A DNA stretch of 38,974 nt, taken from positions 1-38,974 of the forward strand of contig JACPQN010000098.1 of the NCBI GenBank assembly GCA_016190485.1. Reading direction: 5' to 3'. This document shows, in pieces, positions 18,089 to 25,543 of this stretch. The notes under the pieces were generated by a model, which saw only the letters and a program-made list of their open reading frames with translations, was not told the DNA's origin and did not search any database. The stretch comes from Chloroflexota bacterium. Its GTDB lineage: Bacteria; Chloroflexota; Dehalococcoidia; SHYD01. Numbering within the stretch: position 1 is the first letter of the stretch; each line of letters opens with the position of its first letter. A program made the position numbers and the translations under genes.

Positions 18089-18745
18089 GTGTCCAGTTCG
18101 TCCGCGGTCGAAGAGTTGCCGCTCTTCTTGCTGCATGCGGTGCTGTTTCCCGGCATGGCCCTGTCGCTGCGGGTCTTCGAGCCGCGCTACCGCCAGATGC
18201 TGGCCTACTGCCAGGAGCGGGACGGCGCTTTTGGTGTGTTGCTGATCAAAGAGGGACCAGAAGTCGGCGGCGCCGCAGAGCCGCATCGGGTGGGCACGCG
18301 CGCCCGCATCACACGGGTGCAACCCCAGTCGGATGGGACGCTGGGCGTACGGGTGCTGGGGGAGCGGCGGTTCCGTGTGCTGGAGACCACCCGTTGGCTG
18401 CCCTTTCCCTTGGGGCTGGTGGAGTACCTGGAGGAGCCGGAGGGATCGTCGCCGCCGGCCCTGTTGGAGCAGGTGAACCGGCTCTCCCAGCGCTGCCTCC
18501 AGCTTCTCCTGGCCATGAACGGAGAGTGGGTCCGTCACATCGGGCTGCCCGCTGAACCGTCGGAGCTGGCCTACGCCGTGGCCAGCCGGCTGCCCATCGA
18601 CCTGGCGCTGAGACAGGAGCTTCTAGAGGCCGCGGACGCCAGTGCACGCCTCACCCGGGAGACGGCGCTGTTGGAGCTGGAGCAGGAGCGCCTGCAACAG
18701 ATGGTCCGAGAGCGTTTGTGGCTCCAGAGCGCGAGCCTCAACTAG
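18089..18745 (+). CDS. LON peptidase substrate-binding domain protein
   Basis: A 218-aa stand-alone Lon N-terminal-type domain without the AAA+ or protease parts. LPLFLLHAVLFPGMALSLRV followed by FEPRYRQML is the family signature; the beta region includes RITRVQPQSDGTLGVRVLGERRFRVLE. A helical C-terminal part follows. Such proteins are thought to bind unfolded protein or act as adaptors, but the bacterial role is not settled. The GTG at 18089 is chosen because GAAAGG lies about 8 nt upstream and the family signature starts soon after; the longer frame from 18032 overlaps the -10 box. The 3' end overlaps the convergent folB by 8 nt. Confidence 0.85.
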   Translation: MSSSSAVEELPLFLLHAVLFPGMALSLRVFEPRYRQMLAYCQERDGAFGVLLIKEGPEVGGAAEPHRVGTRARITRVQPQSDGTLGVRVLGERRFRVLETTRWLPFPLGLVEYLEEPEGSSPPALLEQVNRLSQRCLQLLLAMNGEWVRHIGLPAEPSELAYAVASRLPIDLALRQELLEAADASARLTRETALLELEQERLQQMVRERLWLQSASLN

Positions 18746-19109
18746 CCCCGCGGCGCCGCACGATCTCTACCCCCGAGAAGTCCAGGGCGCCCGGCAGGGC
18801 GACTCCCGGCTTCTTGATGCGTACCAGCACGGCGTCTGGAGTAAGCTCTGCCATCAGTCCGTCGGCTACCCGCTCTGCCAGGGCCTCTAGGAGCCGGCAC
18901 CGCGGCCCCTCCATGACCTCCCGCACTACCTGATAGGCCCGGCGGTAGTCCATAGTTTCCTCTAGCCGGTCGCTGGCGCCTGCTGCCGAGAGGTCTGTGT
19001 GCAGCTCCACGTCCACCACAAAGCGCTGGCCGAGGCGGGCTTCCTCCTCGAGCAGGCCGTGATGCCCGAAGAAGACCATCCCCCGGAGCAGAACCTTGTC
19101 CCCGGCCAC
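18738..19109 (-). CDS. folB: Dihydroneopterin aldolase
   Basis: Converts 7,8-dihydroneopterin to 6-hydroxymethyl-7,8-dihydropterin and glycolaldehyde in folate synthesis; forms ring-shaped oligomers in the cytoplasm. At 123 aa it has full family length. GMVFFGHHGLLEEEARLGQRF (about 10-30) carries the conserved Glu near residue 22, and VRIKKPGVALPG carries the catalytic Lys near 100. The GTG start at 19109 follows the stop of the HD gene by one base, with GGGAG at 6 nt, so translation is coupled. No other folate genes are in the window. Confidence 0.92.
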   Translation of the reverse strand: MAGDKVLLRGMVFFGHHGLLEEEARLGQRFVVDVELHTDLSAAGASDRLEETMDYRRAYQVVREVMEGPRCRLLEALAERVADGLMAELTPDAVLVRIKKPGVALPGALDFSGVEIVRRRGAS

Positions 19110-19110
19110 G

Positions 19111-19695
19111 TCAACTCCCGGCGCCCGCCAGCCCCAGCTCCGCTGCGATGCTCTGCATGGCCCCGATGACGAAGGTGAAGTGAGCCTCCAGGTCTACGTT
19201 CATCTCCTGGACACCCTTGTGGATGTCTTCCCGGCTGACAGAGCGGGCGAAGGCCTTGTCTTTCATCTTTCTGACTACGGACTTAGCATCCACGTCGTGG
19301 ATGCTCTTGGTAGGCCGCACCAGAGCCGTGGCCGTGATGAGCCCCGTCAGCTCATCCACCGCGAAGAGCGCGCGGTCCAGCAGGTGGGTGCGGGGCGCGC
19401 CGGTAGCATCGTTATGGGAGAGCACGGCGTACACCACCGCCTCGGGAAAGCCTCGTTCCGCGAGGATGCGCGCGCCCTCCTTGCCATGCTGGTCCACCTG
19501 GGGGAACTGCTCGTAATCGAAGTCGTGGAGCAGGCCGGCCATGCCCCAGATCTCCTCGTCCTCGCCGTAAGACCGGGCGTAGGCCCGCATCGCGGCCTCC
19601 ACCGCCTGGCCGTGCTTTACCAGGCTCTCAGACTTGGTGAACTCGTTGAGCAGTTGCCAGGCATCCTCCCGGGTCTTGCTCAGATGCGTCGTCAT
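19111..19695 (-). CDS. HD domain phosphohydrolase-like protein
   Basis: A 194-aa metal-dependent HD superfamily protein, probable phosphohydrolase of unknown substrate. The expected ligands are His28 (VKHGQAV), His57-Asp58 (GLLHDFDYE), His70 (DQHGKEGA) and His94 (LSHND). ATG 19695 is chosen because GGAGG lies 5 nt upstream; the frame stays open to 19875 but that part overlaps the upstream gene and is not homologous. It sits between the PASTA protein and folB on the same strand. The folB neighbour hints at nucleotide or pterin metabolism, which is inference only. Confidence 0.8.
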   Translation of the reverse strand: MTTHLSKTREDAWQLLNEFTKSESLVKHGQAVEAAMRAYARSYGEDEEIWGMAGLLHDFDYEQFPQVDQHGKEGARILAERGFPEAVVYAVLSHNDATGAPRTHLLDRALFAVDELTGLITATALVRPTKSIHDVDAKSVVRKMKDKAFARSVSREDIHKGVQEMNVDLEAHFTFVIGAMQSIAAELGLAGAGS

Positions 19696-19793
19696 AGCTA
19701 CCTCCGTCTCGCGCAGGATCGATCCCAGAGATGGCGCCGGCTGAGAGAGTAGGCAAGACGCTAGCCGGGCCGGGGATAGGCCAGGGGTTGGCG

Positions 19794-20747
19794 CTACTCC
19801 TTCCGGACGGCAAGATAGATCAGGGTCCCCGGCGCCGCCTCCACGCCCTCCTGGGGCGTCGTGCTCAGGACACATCCCACGCAGACCTGGCCGAGGACGC
19901 TCTCGGAGAGGTCTGCCCGGCCCTGGTAGTTGGCGTAGGGCGCGTCCGGCAGGCCTGCCTCACGGATCAGGCGCCGGGCTGCGGCCTCTTGCAACCCCAC
20001 GGCACTGGGTACCAGGATACCCTGGGGCCCCTTGCTTACGAGCAGGGTCACAGGATCACCCGGCCGCAGCCGCGCGCCGGCCTCGGGCTGCTGCGCCATC
20101 ACCACGCCTTCGGCTACCTGACGGCTCCACTGCTCCTGGACCACTGCTCGTAGCCCGATGCGATCCAGCGCTTGGACCGCTTGCTGCCGCGACTGGCCTA
20201 CCAGGCCCGACAGCGGGGTAAGGGGGACCGGAGTAGCGGTGGCCGCCGGTGTACTGGTCGGCATGGTCACCGTGGCAATGGAAGTCGTCGACGGCGTGAC
20301 GACCGCCGGTGAGCCCCCTCTGGTGCTCGGACTAACCGGAAGGGGCGTGTCCGACGAGCGTTCTGGGGCGCCGCGATCCTCCGGCGTGGCAGCGGTGGCC
20401 AGTTGCTGATAGCGGTAGAGGGCTGCTCCCCCCGCAATGAGGAAAAGCACCAGCGAAAGCGCCCACGCCAGCGCCGACAGGCGGCGACGGCGGGGGAGAG
20501 GAGGCGGCATGATCGGCGCCGCCTCTTGGGGAAGCAGCGGAAGCAGCGGCTTGGGGTCCAGCCCCAGGTAGCGGCAGTAGAGCAGCAGGAACCCCTGGGC
20601 AAAGACCCTGGCTGGAAGCAGATCATATCGCTCCTGCTCCAGGGCCCAGAGGAAGATACGGCGTATCCGTGTCGCGCGCTCTGCCTCCTCCAGGGATACG
20701 TCACGACGACGACGAGCTTCCTGTAAGGCGTCACCCAGCTCCGCCAC
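19794..20747 (-). CDS. RodZ-like HTH - transmembrane - PASTA protein
   Basis: A 317-aa bitopic membrane protein. The N-terminal helix-turn-helix of RodZ/HTH_25 type (about 1-70: ELGDALQEARRRRDVSLEEA, then a YLGLDPKPLL end) is followed by a basic patch (PRRRRLSA), one membrane span at about 95-113, a Thr/Pro linker, and two PASTA-like repeats outside (GLVGQSRQQAVQALDRIGLR and VPSAVGLQEAAARRLIREAG). RodZ links MreB to wall synthesis, and PASTA domains bind wall fragments or beta-lactams in kinases, so this may sense envelope state; that role is inferred. GTG 20747 is chosen by the family start and the GGGGGTGG upstream. It is first in an operon with the HD gene and folB. Confidence 0.82.
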   Translation of the reverse strand: MAELGDALQEARRRRDVSLEEAERATRIRRIFLWALEQERYDLLPARVFAQGFLLLYCRYLGLDPKPLLPLLPQEAAPIMPPPLPRRRRLSALAWALSLVLFLIAGGAALYRYQQLATAATPEDRGAPERSSDTPLPVSPSTRGGSPAVVTPSTTSIATVTMPTSTPAATATPVPLTPLSGLVGQSRQQAVQALDRIGLRAVVQEQWSRQVAEGVVMAQQPEAGARLRPGDPVTLLVSKGPQGILVPSAVGLQEAAARRLIREAGLPDAPYANYQGRADLSESVLGQVCVGCVLSTTPQEGVEAAPGTLIYLAVRKE

Positions 20748-20793
20748 GTGCCACCCCCGCCGGTGTGCGCGCCTTGCAGAGGCGCACCTGACG

Positions 20794-20799
20794 ATCATA
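20794..20799 (-). promoter_or_regulatory. Extended -10 box upstream of the RodZ-like gene
   Basis: On the minus strand TGGTATGAT gives an extended -10 (TG-N-TATGAT). No -35 is clear; the upstream CCCCGCGCGGGG palindrome occupies that region. About 47 nt separate it from GTG 20747. Confidence 0.4.
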
Positions 20800-20927
20800 C
20801 CAGAATCTCGCCCCGCGCGGGGCATCTGCCTGATGGCTCACCGAGAAAATCGCCGCACGAAATCGGGCTCTATAACGAAAGTTGACATAGAGCCGTAGGG
20901 CTATTGCACCAGGCCATAGTGTGGTAG

Positions 20928-21344
20928 AACAACCCCTACCGCGCCGTGGCCTGCGCAATCGAGATGCGCAAAGCGCTCTGGGCGTTCAACGAGGAGCGGA
21001 CGGCTCAGGGGCAGCCGCCCATCGAGGTGGGCCTGGGCATCTGCAACGGCGAGGCGGTCTCGGGCAATATCGCCTCCGCCGACCGCATGGACTACACCGT
21101 CATCGGCGATGCAGTGAATGTGGCGTCTCGCATGGAGGGGCTGACTAAAGTCTTCCCCTGCAAGGTCCTCTTCAACGACGGCATTTACGAGGCGGTGAAA
21201 GATCGGTTCCCCTGCGTCTACCTGGGCGAGGAGTACGTCCAGGGGCGGGAGGCGCCCGTCCACGTGTACGGCATATCAGACGACTGGATCCGCTATCACT
21301 CCCACAGCTACCATATCCAGGAGCCCGCGCCAGAAGAGCTGTAG
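20928..21344 (+). pseudogene. Class III nucleotidyl cyclase, C-terminal relic
   Basis: Half of a class III adenylate/guanylate cyclase catalytic domain: NPYRAVACAIEM, then VGLGICNGEAVSGNIAS, RMDYTVIGDAVNVASRMEGLT, which holds the Asn/Arg transition-state residues and the second metal-side strand, followed by a normal family tail (HVYGI). The first half, with the first metal Asp and the dimer start, is missing. A TAG at 20925-20927 interrupts the frame just before NPYRAV, where homology already appears to begin. Without the first metal Asp it cannot be a working cyclase. GTG 20946 could start a 132-aa fragment, but no ribosome-binding site is seen. Confidence 0.75.
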
Positions 21345-21360
21345 CAGGCCGCGGTAACTC

Positions 21361-21434
21361 CGCTCATGGTGAGCCAAGTTTACCCTGCGTCCTCGGCTAC
21401 GCTCAGGGCAGGCTTGCCGAAGGGAACCATGAGC
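21361..21434. repeat. Family 1 repeat between convergent genes
   Basis: Outer arms CGCTCATGGT (21361-21370) and ACCATGAGC (21426-21434), with an inner CTCAGGGCAGGCTTGCCGAAGG version of the core. It lies between the cyclase relic and the cysteine synthase gene, which converge. Confidence 0.7.
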
Positions 21435-21451
21435 AGGATGTGTGTCCGGCC

Positions 21452-22399
21452 TCACCACCACACGGTATCATCCAGCCCCTGCCGCTCGTCCATCTGAGGA
21501 CTGCGCCAGAGGCCGGTGCTCAGGTACTTCCAGCCGCCGTCGGCGAAGAGGAGCACCATGTTGCCCTGCTCCATGCGCTCGGCCCACTTCAGCGCGCCAT
21601 AGAGCACTGCGCCGGAGGATAGTCCCCCGAACAGCGCTTGGCGGCGCGCCAACTCCCTGGTCCAGAAGAAGGCCTCCCGCGCGTACACCAGGATCTTGCC
21701 GTCGAGCTGCGCCAGGTCCAGGATGGGAGGGATGAAGCCGTCCTGGAGGCTCTTGAGGCCCTGAAGCTGGTTCCCCAGGTGCGGCTCCACCGCGACGAGC
21801 TTGACCCTGGGGTTGTGCTCTCGCAGGCGCCGGCCCACGCCGGTGATAGTGCCGCCGGTACCCACACCCGCGACAAACACGTCCACCTGGGGCAGGTCCT
21901 GAAGGATCTCCGCGCCGGTGGTCAGGTAGTGGGCCAGCACGTTGGCCGGGTTGCTGAACTGGTCCGGCAGGTAGTAGCCCGGCCCCGAGGCGATGTCCCG
22001 CGCTCTGCCGATGGCCCCCCTGGTCCCCTCTCCCGCCGGTCCCTCCACGACTTCGGCCCCATGGGCCTCCAGCAGCTCCCGGATTTCGAACATCGCGTTC
22101 TCCGGCACTACCACCCTGGCCCGGTAGCCCTTTCGGCGGGCCGCCAGGCTGAGCGCGATGCCGGTGTTGCCGGTGGTGGCCTCCACCAGAGTCATGCCCC
22201 GCCGCAGGAGGCCCTGGCGCTCCGCCTGCTCCACCATGAACCAGGCGATGCGGTCCTTCACACTGCCAGTGGGGTTGAACCACTCCAGCTTGGCGTAGAG
22301 GCGCACGCCGGGCCGTGGGCTGAAGGCGGGCAGCTCCACCAGGGGTGTGTTGCCGATGCGGGCGAGTAAGGGGTCCGAGGAGGCGGGCCAGGCGCTCAC
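21452..22399 (-). CDS. Cysteine synthase family PLP enzyme
   Basis: A fold-type II PLP enzyme (315 aa) making cysteine from O-acetylserine (or O-phosphoserine) and sulfide. The PLP lysine is Lys48 in NPTGSVKDR, the substrate loop is EATTGNTGIAL, and the phosphate-binding loop is GVGTGGTITGVG. It resembles CysM as much as CysK, and cystathionine beta-synthase-like or phosphoserine-dependent activity is possible, so no symbol is given. GTG 22399 overlaps the stop of the alpha/beta hydrolase as GTGA, implying coupled translation as the last gene of a four-gene operon. Confidence 0.9.
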   Translation of the reverse strand: MSAWPASSDPLLARIGNTPLVELPAFSPRPGVRLYAKLEWFNPTGSVKDRIAWFMVEQAERQGLLRRGMTLVEATTGNTGIALSLAARRKGYRARVVVPENAMFEIRELLEAHGAEVVEGPAGEGTRGAIGRARDIASGPGYYLPDQFSNPANVLAHYLTTGAEILQDLPQVDVFVAGVGTGGTITGVGRRLREHNPRVKLVAVEPHLGNQLQGLKSLQDGFIPPILDLAQLDGKILVYAREAFFWTRELARRQALFGGLSSGAVLYGALKWAERMEQGNMVLLFADGGWKYLSTGLWRSPQMDERQGLDDTVWW

Positions 22400-23250
22400 C
22401 CCAGGAACTCCGTGACCAGCCGGGCCACCTCCTCAGGGCGCTCCACCGCCGCGTCGTGGCCGGCGCCCTCCAGGACGTGCAGCCGGGCGTTGGGGATGAG
22501 CCGCTGCCCGATATAAGCGTGGGCTACGGGGAGCACCCGGTCCTGGGCGCCCCAGAGGATGAGTGTCGGGGCACTGAGGGTGTGGAGCTGATCCTGCAGC
22601 ACAAGATGTGGCCGCAACCCGCCCAGAGTGACGCTGCTGCGGAGGGCGCTCAGGAGCGCTCGCTTCGCACCGGGCTGCCGCCGCACCCTGGTGAGCTCCT
22701 CCACCAGCTCCGGAGAGGCCAGGCGAGGATCGACAAAGTTCTGCCGCAGGCTCCAGGCCACCAGCGGCCGGTGGGGCATGGCCAGGAGCTCGCCCACCAG
22801 CGGGAGCGTGGCTAACCGCAGCCCCCAGGCAAGCTGCCGCCCGAAACCCGCGTTACCAATGAGCACCAGTCGGCCCACCCGCCGGGGAGCGCGTAAGGCC
22901 AGCCCCAGGGCCAGCAGTCCCCCGGCAGAAGCGCCTACCAGGTGGGCGGCGCCCAGGCCCAGGGTCTCCAGCAGCTCCTCCAGGGCTTCCATGCCGGCCT
23001 CGAAGGTGAATGCTCGGTGCGGCTTCTCCGAGTCGCCCTGGCCCGGCAGGTCCACCGCGTGGACGTGGTATCGCGCGGCCAGCGCCGGCAGCACCCCCTG
23101 CCAGGACGCCGCCACAGAGCTGGCCAGGCCGGAAAGCAGCACCACCGGCGGTCCCTGCCCGACCACCACGCAGTGGGTCCCGATACCCCCAACCCGGACG
23201 TACCGCCGTTCCACCCGCCACCCCTGCTCCCGCGCCACGGCCATAGGCAT
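22396..23250 (-). CDS. Alpha/beta hydrolase
   Basis: A 284-aa alpha/beta-fold hydrolase, probably a cytoplasmic esterase or C-C hydrolase-type enzyme of unknown substrate. The nucleophile is Ser108 in GASAGG, the acid Asp237 in WGAQDRV, the base His265 in GAGHDAAVE, and the oxyanion segment is LLSGLASSV. ATG 23250 overlaps the upstream stop as TGATG, so it is coupled to the membrane protein gene. Longer in-frame starts would overlap the upstream gene further and add an Arg-rich unrelated stretch. Confidence 0.88.
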   Translation of the reverse strand: MPMAVAREQGWRVERRYVRVGGIGTHCVVVGQGPPVVLLSGLASSVAASWQGVLPALAARYHVHAVDLPGQGDSEKPHRAFTFEAGMEALEELLETLGLGAAHLVGASAGGLLALGLALRAPRRVGRLVLIGNAGFGRQLAWGLRLATLPLVGELLAMPHRPLVAWSLRQNFVDPRLASPELVEELTRVRRQPGAKRALLSALRSSVTLGGLRPHLVLQDQLHTLSAPTLILWGAQDRVLPVAHAYIGQRLIPNARLHVLEGAGHDAAVERPEEVARLVTEFLG

Positions 23251-24293
23251 CAGGCCCCGTCTTCCCCGCCGGCGCCTGTCGGCGCTTCGGCGTACCCTGG
23301 GGTCGCTGGGCGCCACAGCGCATCCTCACCCTGGCCCAAAGGCCCCAGGGGCGGAATCCAAGCCGTCGCCTTGAGCAGGAGCCCCACCATCGCTGGCTGG
23401 TCGGGCGGGTTATGGAGCACCTGTCGTTCCCACTCCATGTCACACACGTCCCGGTACAGCATGTACGCCGCCGGGATGAGGGTCAGCCGCACCAACTGAA
23501 TGGCTACGCCCACCAGATGCGGCAGCATCTCACCCCCGGTGGCAGTGGCGTGACTGTTGGAGAGCAGGGCTCCTAACGCCAGCACCAGGGGCAGGGCCAG
23601 GGGAGCCGAGGCAGCTATGAAGGTTCCCACCACCAGGGGCAGGTGTTGGCCGCTGAGGCGCCAGGACTCCCATGCCGCCCGGGTGCCGGGCAGATTGCTG
23701 TGGACCGCCAGGAAGGGCGCCAGGAGCGTCCGAGAGTGGAGATACACGGCCAGGCAGAGCGTCAGCACACCCAGGAACAGGACGGCCAGGCTGTCCAGGC
23801 CGCCTGACGAGAGGATCTGCTCGCCCAGCCACCGCTCCGCCGCGAGGAGACCCCCCACGGGCAGCCAGAAGATGGCGCTGGTGTGCACGTTGGTCCACAG
23901 ATAGCGCGGCAGCCAGGGCACGGCCCGCGCGGCCACCTGCCTCAGGGAGAGCACCTGCTCCCTATATGCCGCGCCCACGGCCATCATGAAGACCACCGGC
24001 CCCACCACCGCGGTGGTGGAGTCCAGCAGGAAGATCAGGAGAATGCTCCAGAGCTGCGTCGGCGGCAGCAGCGTGGCCAGCAACCCCGCGAGCATGGCCG
24101 GCAACGAGAAGACGGTGACGATCTGCGCGAAGAGCCGGGGGTTGTGGGTGGTGATGGTGAACCCCTGCGTCAGGTAGGTCCAGCCGCTCGCGGCCGCGCC
24201 GAGGGGGCTCATGGCCGCAACGCTCCTCGCCCGGCTCGCGGGAGAAGCGACACCGCCCACGGCGACCTCAACGCCCCTCTCCAGCCCTGTCAT
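23250..24293 (-). CDS. Polytopic membrane protein of unknown function
   Basis: A protein of up to 347 aa with about five or six hydrophobic segments (for example FSLPAMLAGLLATLL, LLIFLLDSTTAVVGPVVFMM, LAVLFLGVLTLCLAVYL, LPLALPLVLALGALL written approximately) and an N-terminal part WTYLTQGFTITTHNPRLF. It resembles the broad group of DUF975/glycerophosphodiester-membrane-domain-like proteins, but I cannot place it. ATG 24293 overlaps the upstream gene by 26 nt. ATG 24212, with GAGGAG at 10 nt, is an equally good start and gives 320 aa. It is coupled to the hydrolase gene after it. Confidence 0.7.
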   Translation of the reverse strand: MTGLERGVEVAVGGVASPASRARSVAAMSPLGAAASGWTYLTQGFTITTHNPRLFAQIVTVFSLPAMLAGLLATLLPPTQLWSILLIFLLDSTTAVVGPVVFMMAVGAAYREQVLSLRQVAARAVPWLPRYLWTNVHTSAIFWLPVGGLLAAERWLGEQILSSGGLDSLAVLFLGVLTLCLAVYLHSRTLLAPFLAVHSNLPGTRAAWESWRLSGQHLPLVVGTFIAASAPLALPLVLALGALLSNSHATATGGEMLPHLVGVAIQLVRLTLIPAAYMLYRDVCDMEWERQVLHNPPDQPAMVGLLLKATAWIPPLGPLGQGEDALWRPATPGYAEAPTGAGGEDGA

Positions 24294-25407
24294 AGCCCGT
24301 CAGCTCCGCGTAGCCGATGCCACCGATGGGCTGCCCCTGGGCCCACCCGGAGACCCGGGTGGCCCCTTCCCAGTAGGCGCGCCCCACCGAGCCGTGGGTG
24401 ACCATCTCCTGCGCGGCCACCGCGGGATCAATCTGTAGCGACAGTCCTTGCCCAGGCAACTCCAGTGTCCAGCCGGAGGGGTAGGTCGCGCCCGTCTCGG
24501 GGCTGCGCCAGAGGCCCCTTGCTGCCACGCGGAGGGCGCTGGCGGGCAGGTGCAGGGCCTTTCCCGCGGCGTCGATGTAGGTCCCGTAGGCCAGGGCCGT
24601 CTCGCCGGCGCCGTTGCGCACTACGGACACCATCACCTCCGTGGAGTCCTGGAGCTGGATGCCGAACCAGTCCCAGCCACCCTCCCCTTCCAGCGTGAAG
24701 TCTCCCCACTGGTGGTCCATCCACGCGATTCCGGTGACGCGCAGTGGTTCACCATGGTCAACCACCATGCCCCGGGCGCGCAGGCCGGTGCGTGAGTAGT
24801 AGTAGGAGGCCTCCGATCCGCTCAGCCCGATAAAGCCGGTGACACCGTGAAGCACCGCCGGTTTGGCGGAGTCCAGCTCCAGCTCCAGGCGGTAGTCCTG
24901 GGCGCCGCCCCGGAGGCGGTACGCTCCATCGCCACCCCTGGCCTGGACCGCTCCCACCAGCAGGTCGAACTCTGCTGCCTGCGGTTTCTGCGGCGGTGGC
25001 ACCGAGAGCTGCTCGCTGAACTGGTACGCGCCTCGCTGGTGGTCGGTGATGGACACGTGGGCGACGTAGGCGCTGCGTTCCGCACCGGACTGGCGCTTGA
25101 AGACCACCAGGTGAAAGCTGTAACGCCGCCCGTCTGTGCTCTCCACGTGGCCATTGTAGTACCACCACTCCAGCCGCGCATCATGCGCGCCGTCGTCGGC
25201 AGGCAGCCGTACCGGGTGTGGCGCGGGCAGTATGCCTTGCCCGTCTGCGATCGCGCCGGCGATGTGTGGCGCGGATGTGCTGGCCGGCGGCGCCGATGCC
25301 GGCTGTGGAGCGGCCACGCTCCCATCGCCGCAGGCCATCCCCAGGGTAAGGCCCAGGAGGAGGAGCAGACTCCTCCTGTTTGCGATGCCCAGAGCAGAAC
25401 AGGTCAT
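24268..25407 (-). CDS. Exported CrtC/AttH lipocalin-like protein
   Basis: A 379-aa exported protein of the carotenoid 1,2-hydratase/AttH family (COG5621-type predicted hydrolase). The hydrophobic signal (LLLLLGLTLGMAC) ends in a Cys, a weak lipobox. Family blocks follow: RLEWWYYNGHV, YSFHLVVFKR, ASYYYSRTGLRARG, GIAWMDHQWGDF and GWDWFGIQLQD. These form two lipocalin-like barrels. It probably acts on a hydrophobic ligand outside the membrane; a role in carotenoid chemistry is possible but not shown, as no carotenoid genes are nearby. ATG 25407 lacks a good ribosome-binding site but begins the signal. It is first in the operon with a divergent MFS gene upstream. Confidence 0.8.
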   Translation of the reverse strand: MTCSALGIANRRSLLLLLGLTLGMACGDGSVAAPQPASAPPASTSAPHIAGAIADGQGILPAPHPVRLPADDGAHDARLEWWYYNGHVESTDGRRYSFHLVVFKRQSGAERSAYVAHVSITDHQRGAYQFSEQLSVPPPQKPQAAEFDLLVGAVQARGGDGAYRLRGGAQDYRLELELDSAKPAVLHGVTGFIGLSGSEASYYYSRTGLRARGMVVDHGEPLRVTGIAWMDHQWGDFTLEGEGGWDWFGIQLQDSTEVMVSVVRNGAGETALAYGTYIDAAGKALHLPASALRVAARGLWRSPETGATYPSGWTLELPGQGLSLQIDPAVAAQEMVTHGSVGRAYWEGATRVSGWAQGQPIGGIGYAELTGYDRAGEGR

Positions 25408-25442
25408 GACTGAACGGCGGACCCCAATGTTGCCTCGCTCTC

Positions 25443-25448
25443 ATTGTA
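25443..25448 (-). promoter_or_regulatory. -10 box of the CrtC/AttH-like operon
   Basis: TACAAT on the minus strand, about 36 nt before ATG 25407. No clear -35. It lies back to back with the MFS promoter. Confidence 0.45.
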
Positions 25449-25465
25449 CACGCTCATACGGGCCA

Positions 25466-25494
25466 TTGCTTAACTATGCGCCCGCCAGTACAAT
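25466..25494 (+). promoter_or_regulatory. MFS transporter promoter
   Basis: TTGCTT (25466-25471), 17 nt, TACAAT (25489-25494), about 50 nt upstream of ATG 25544. Confidence 0.6.
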
Positions 25495-25543
25495 AGCCCT
25501 CAGTGCGCTTCCTTCCTACAGCTTCCGCCGGCCACGGCACGTC

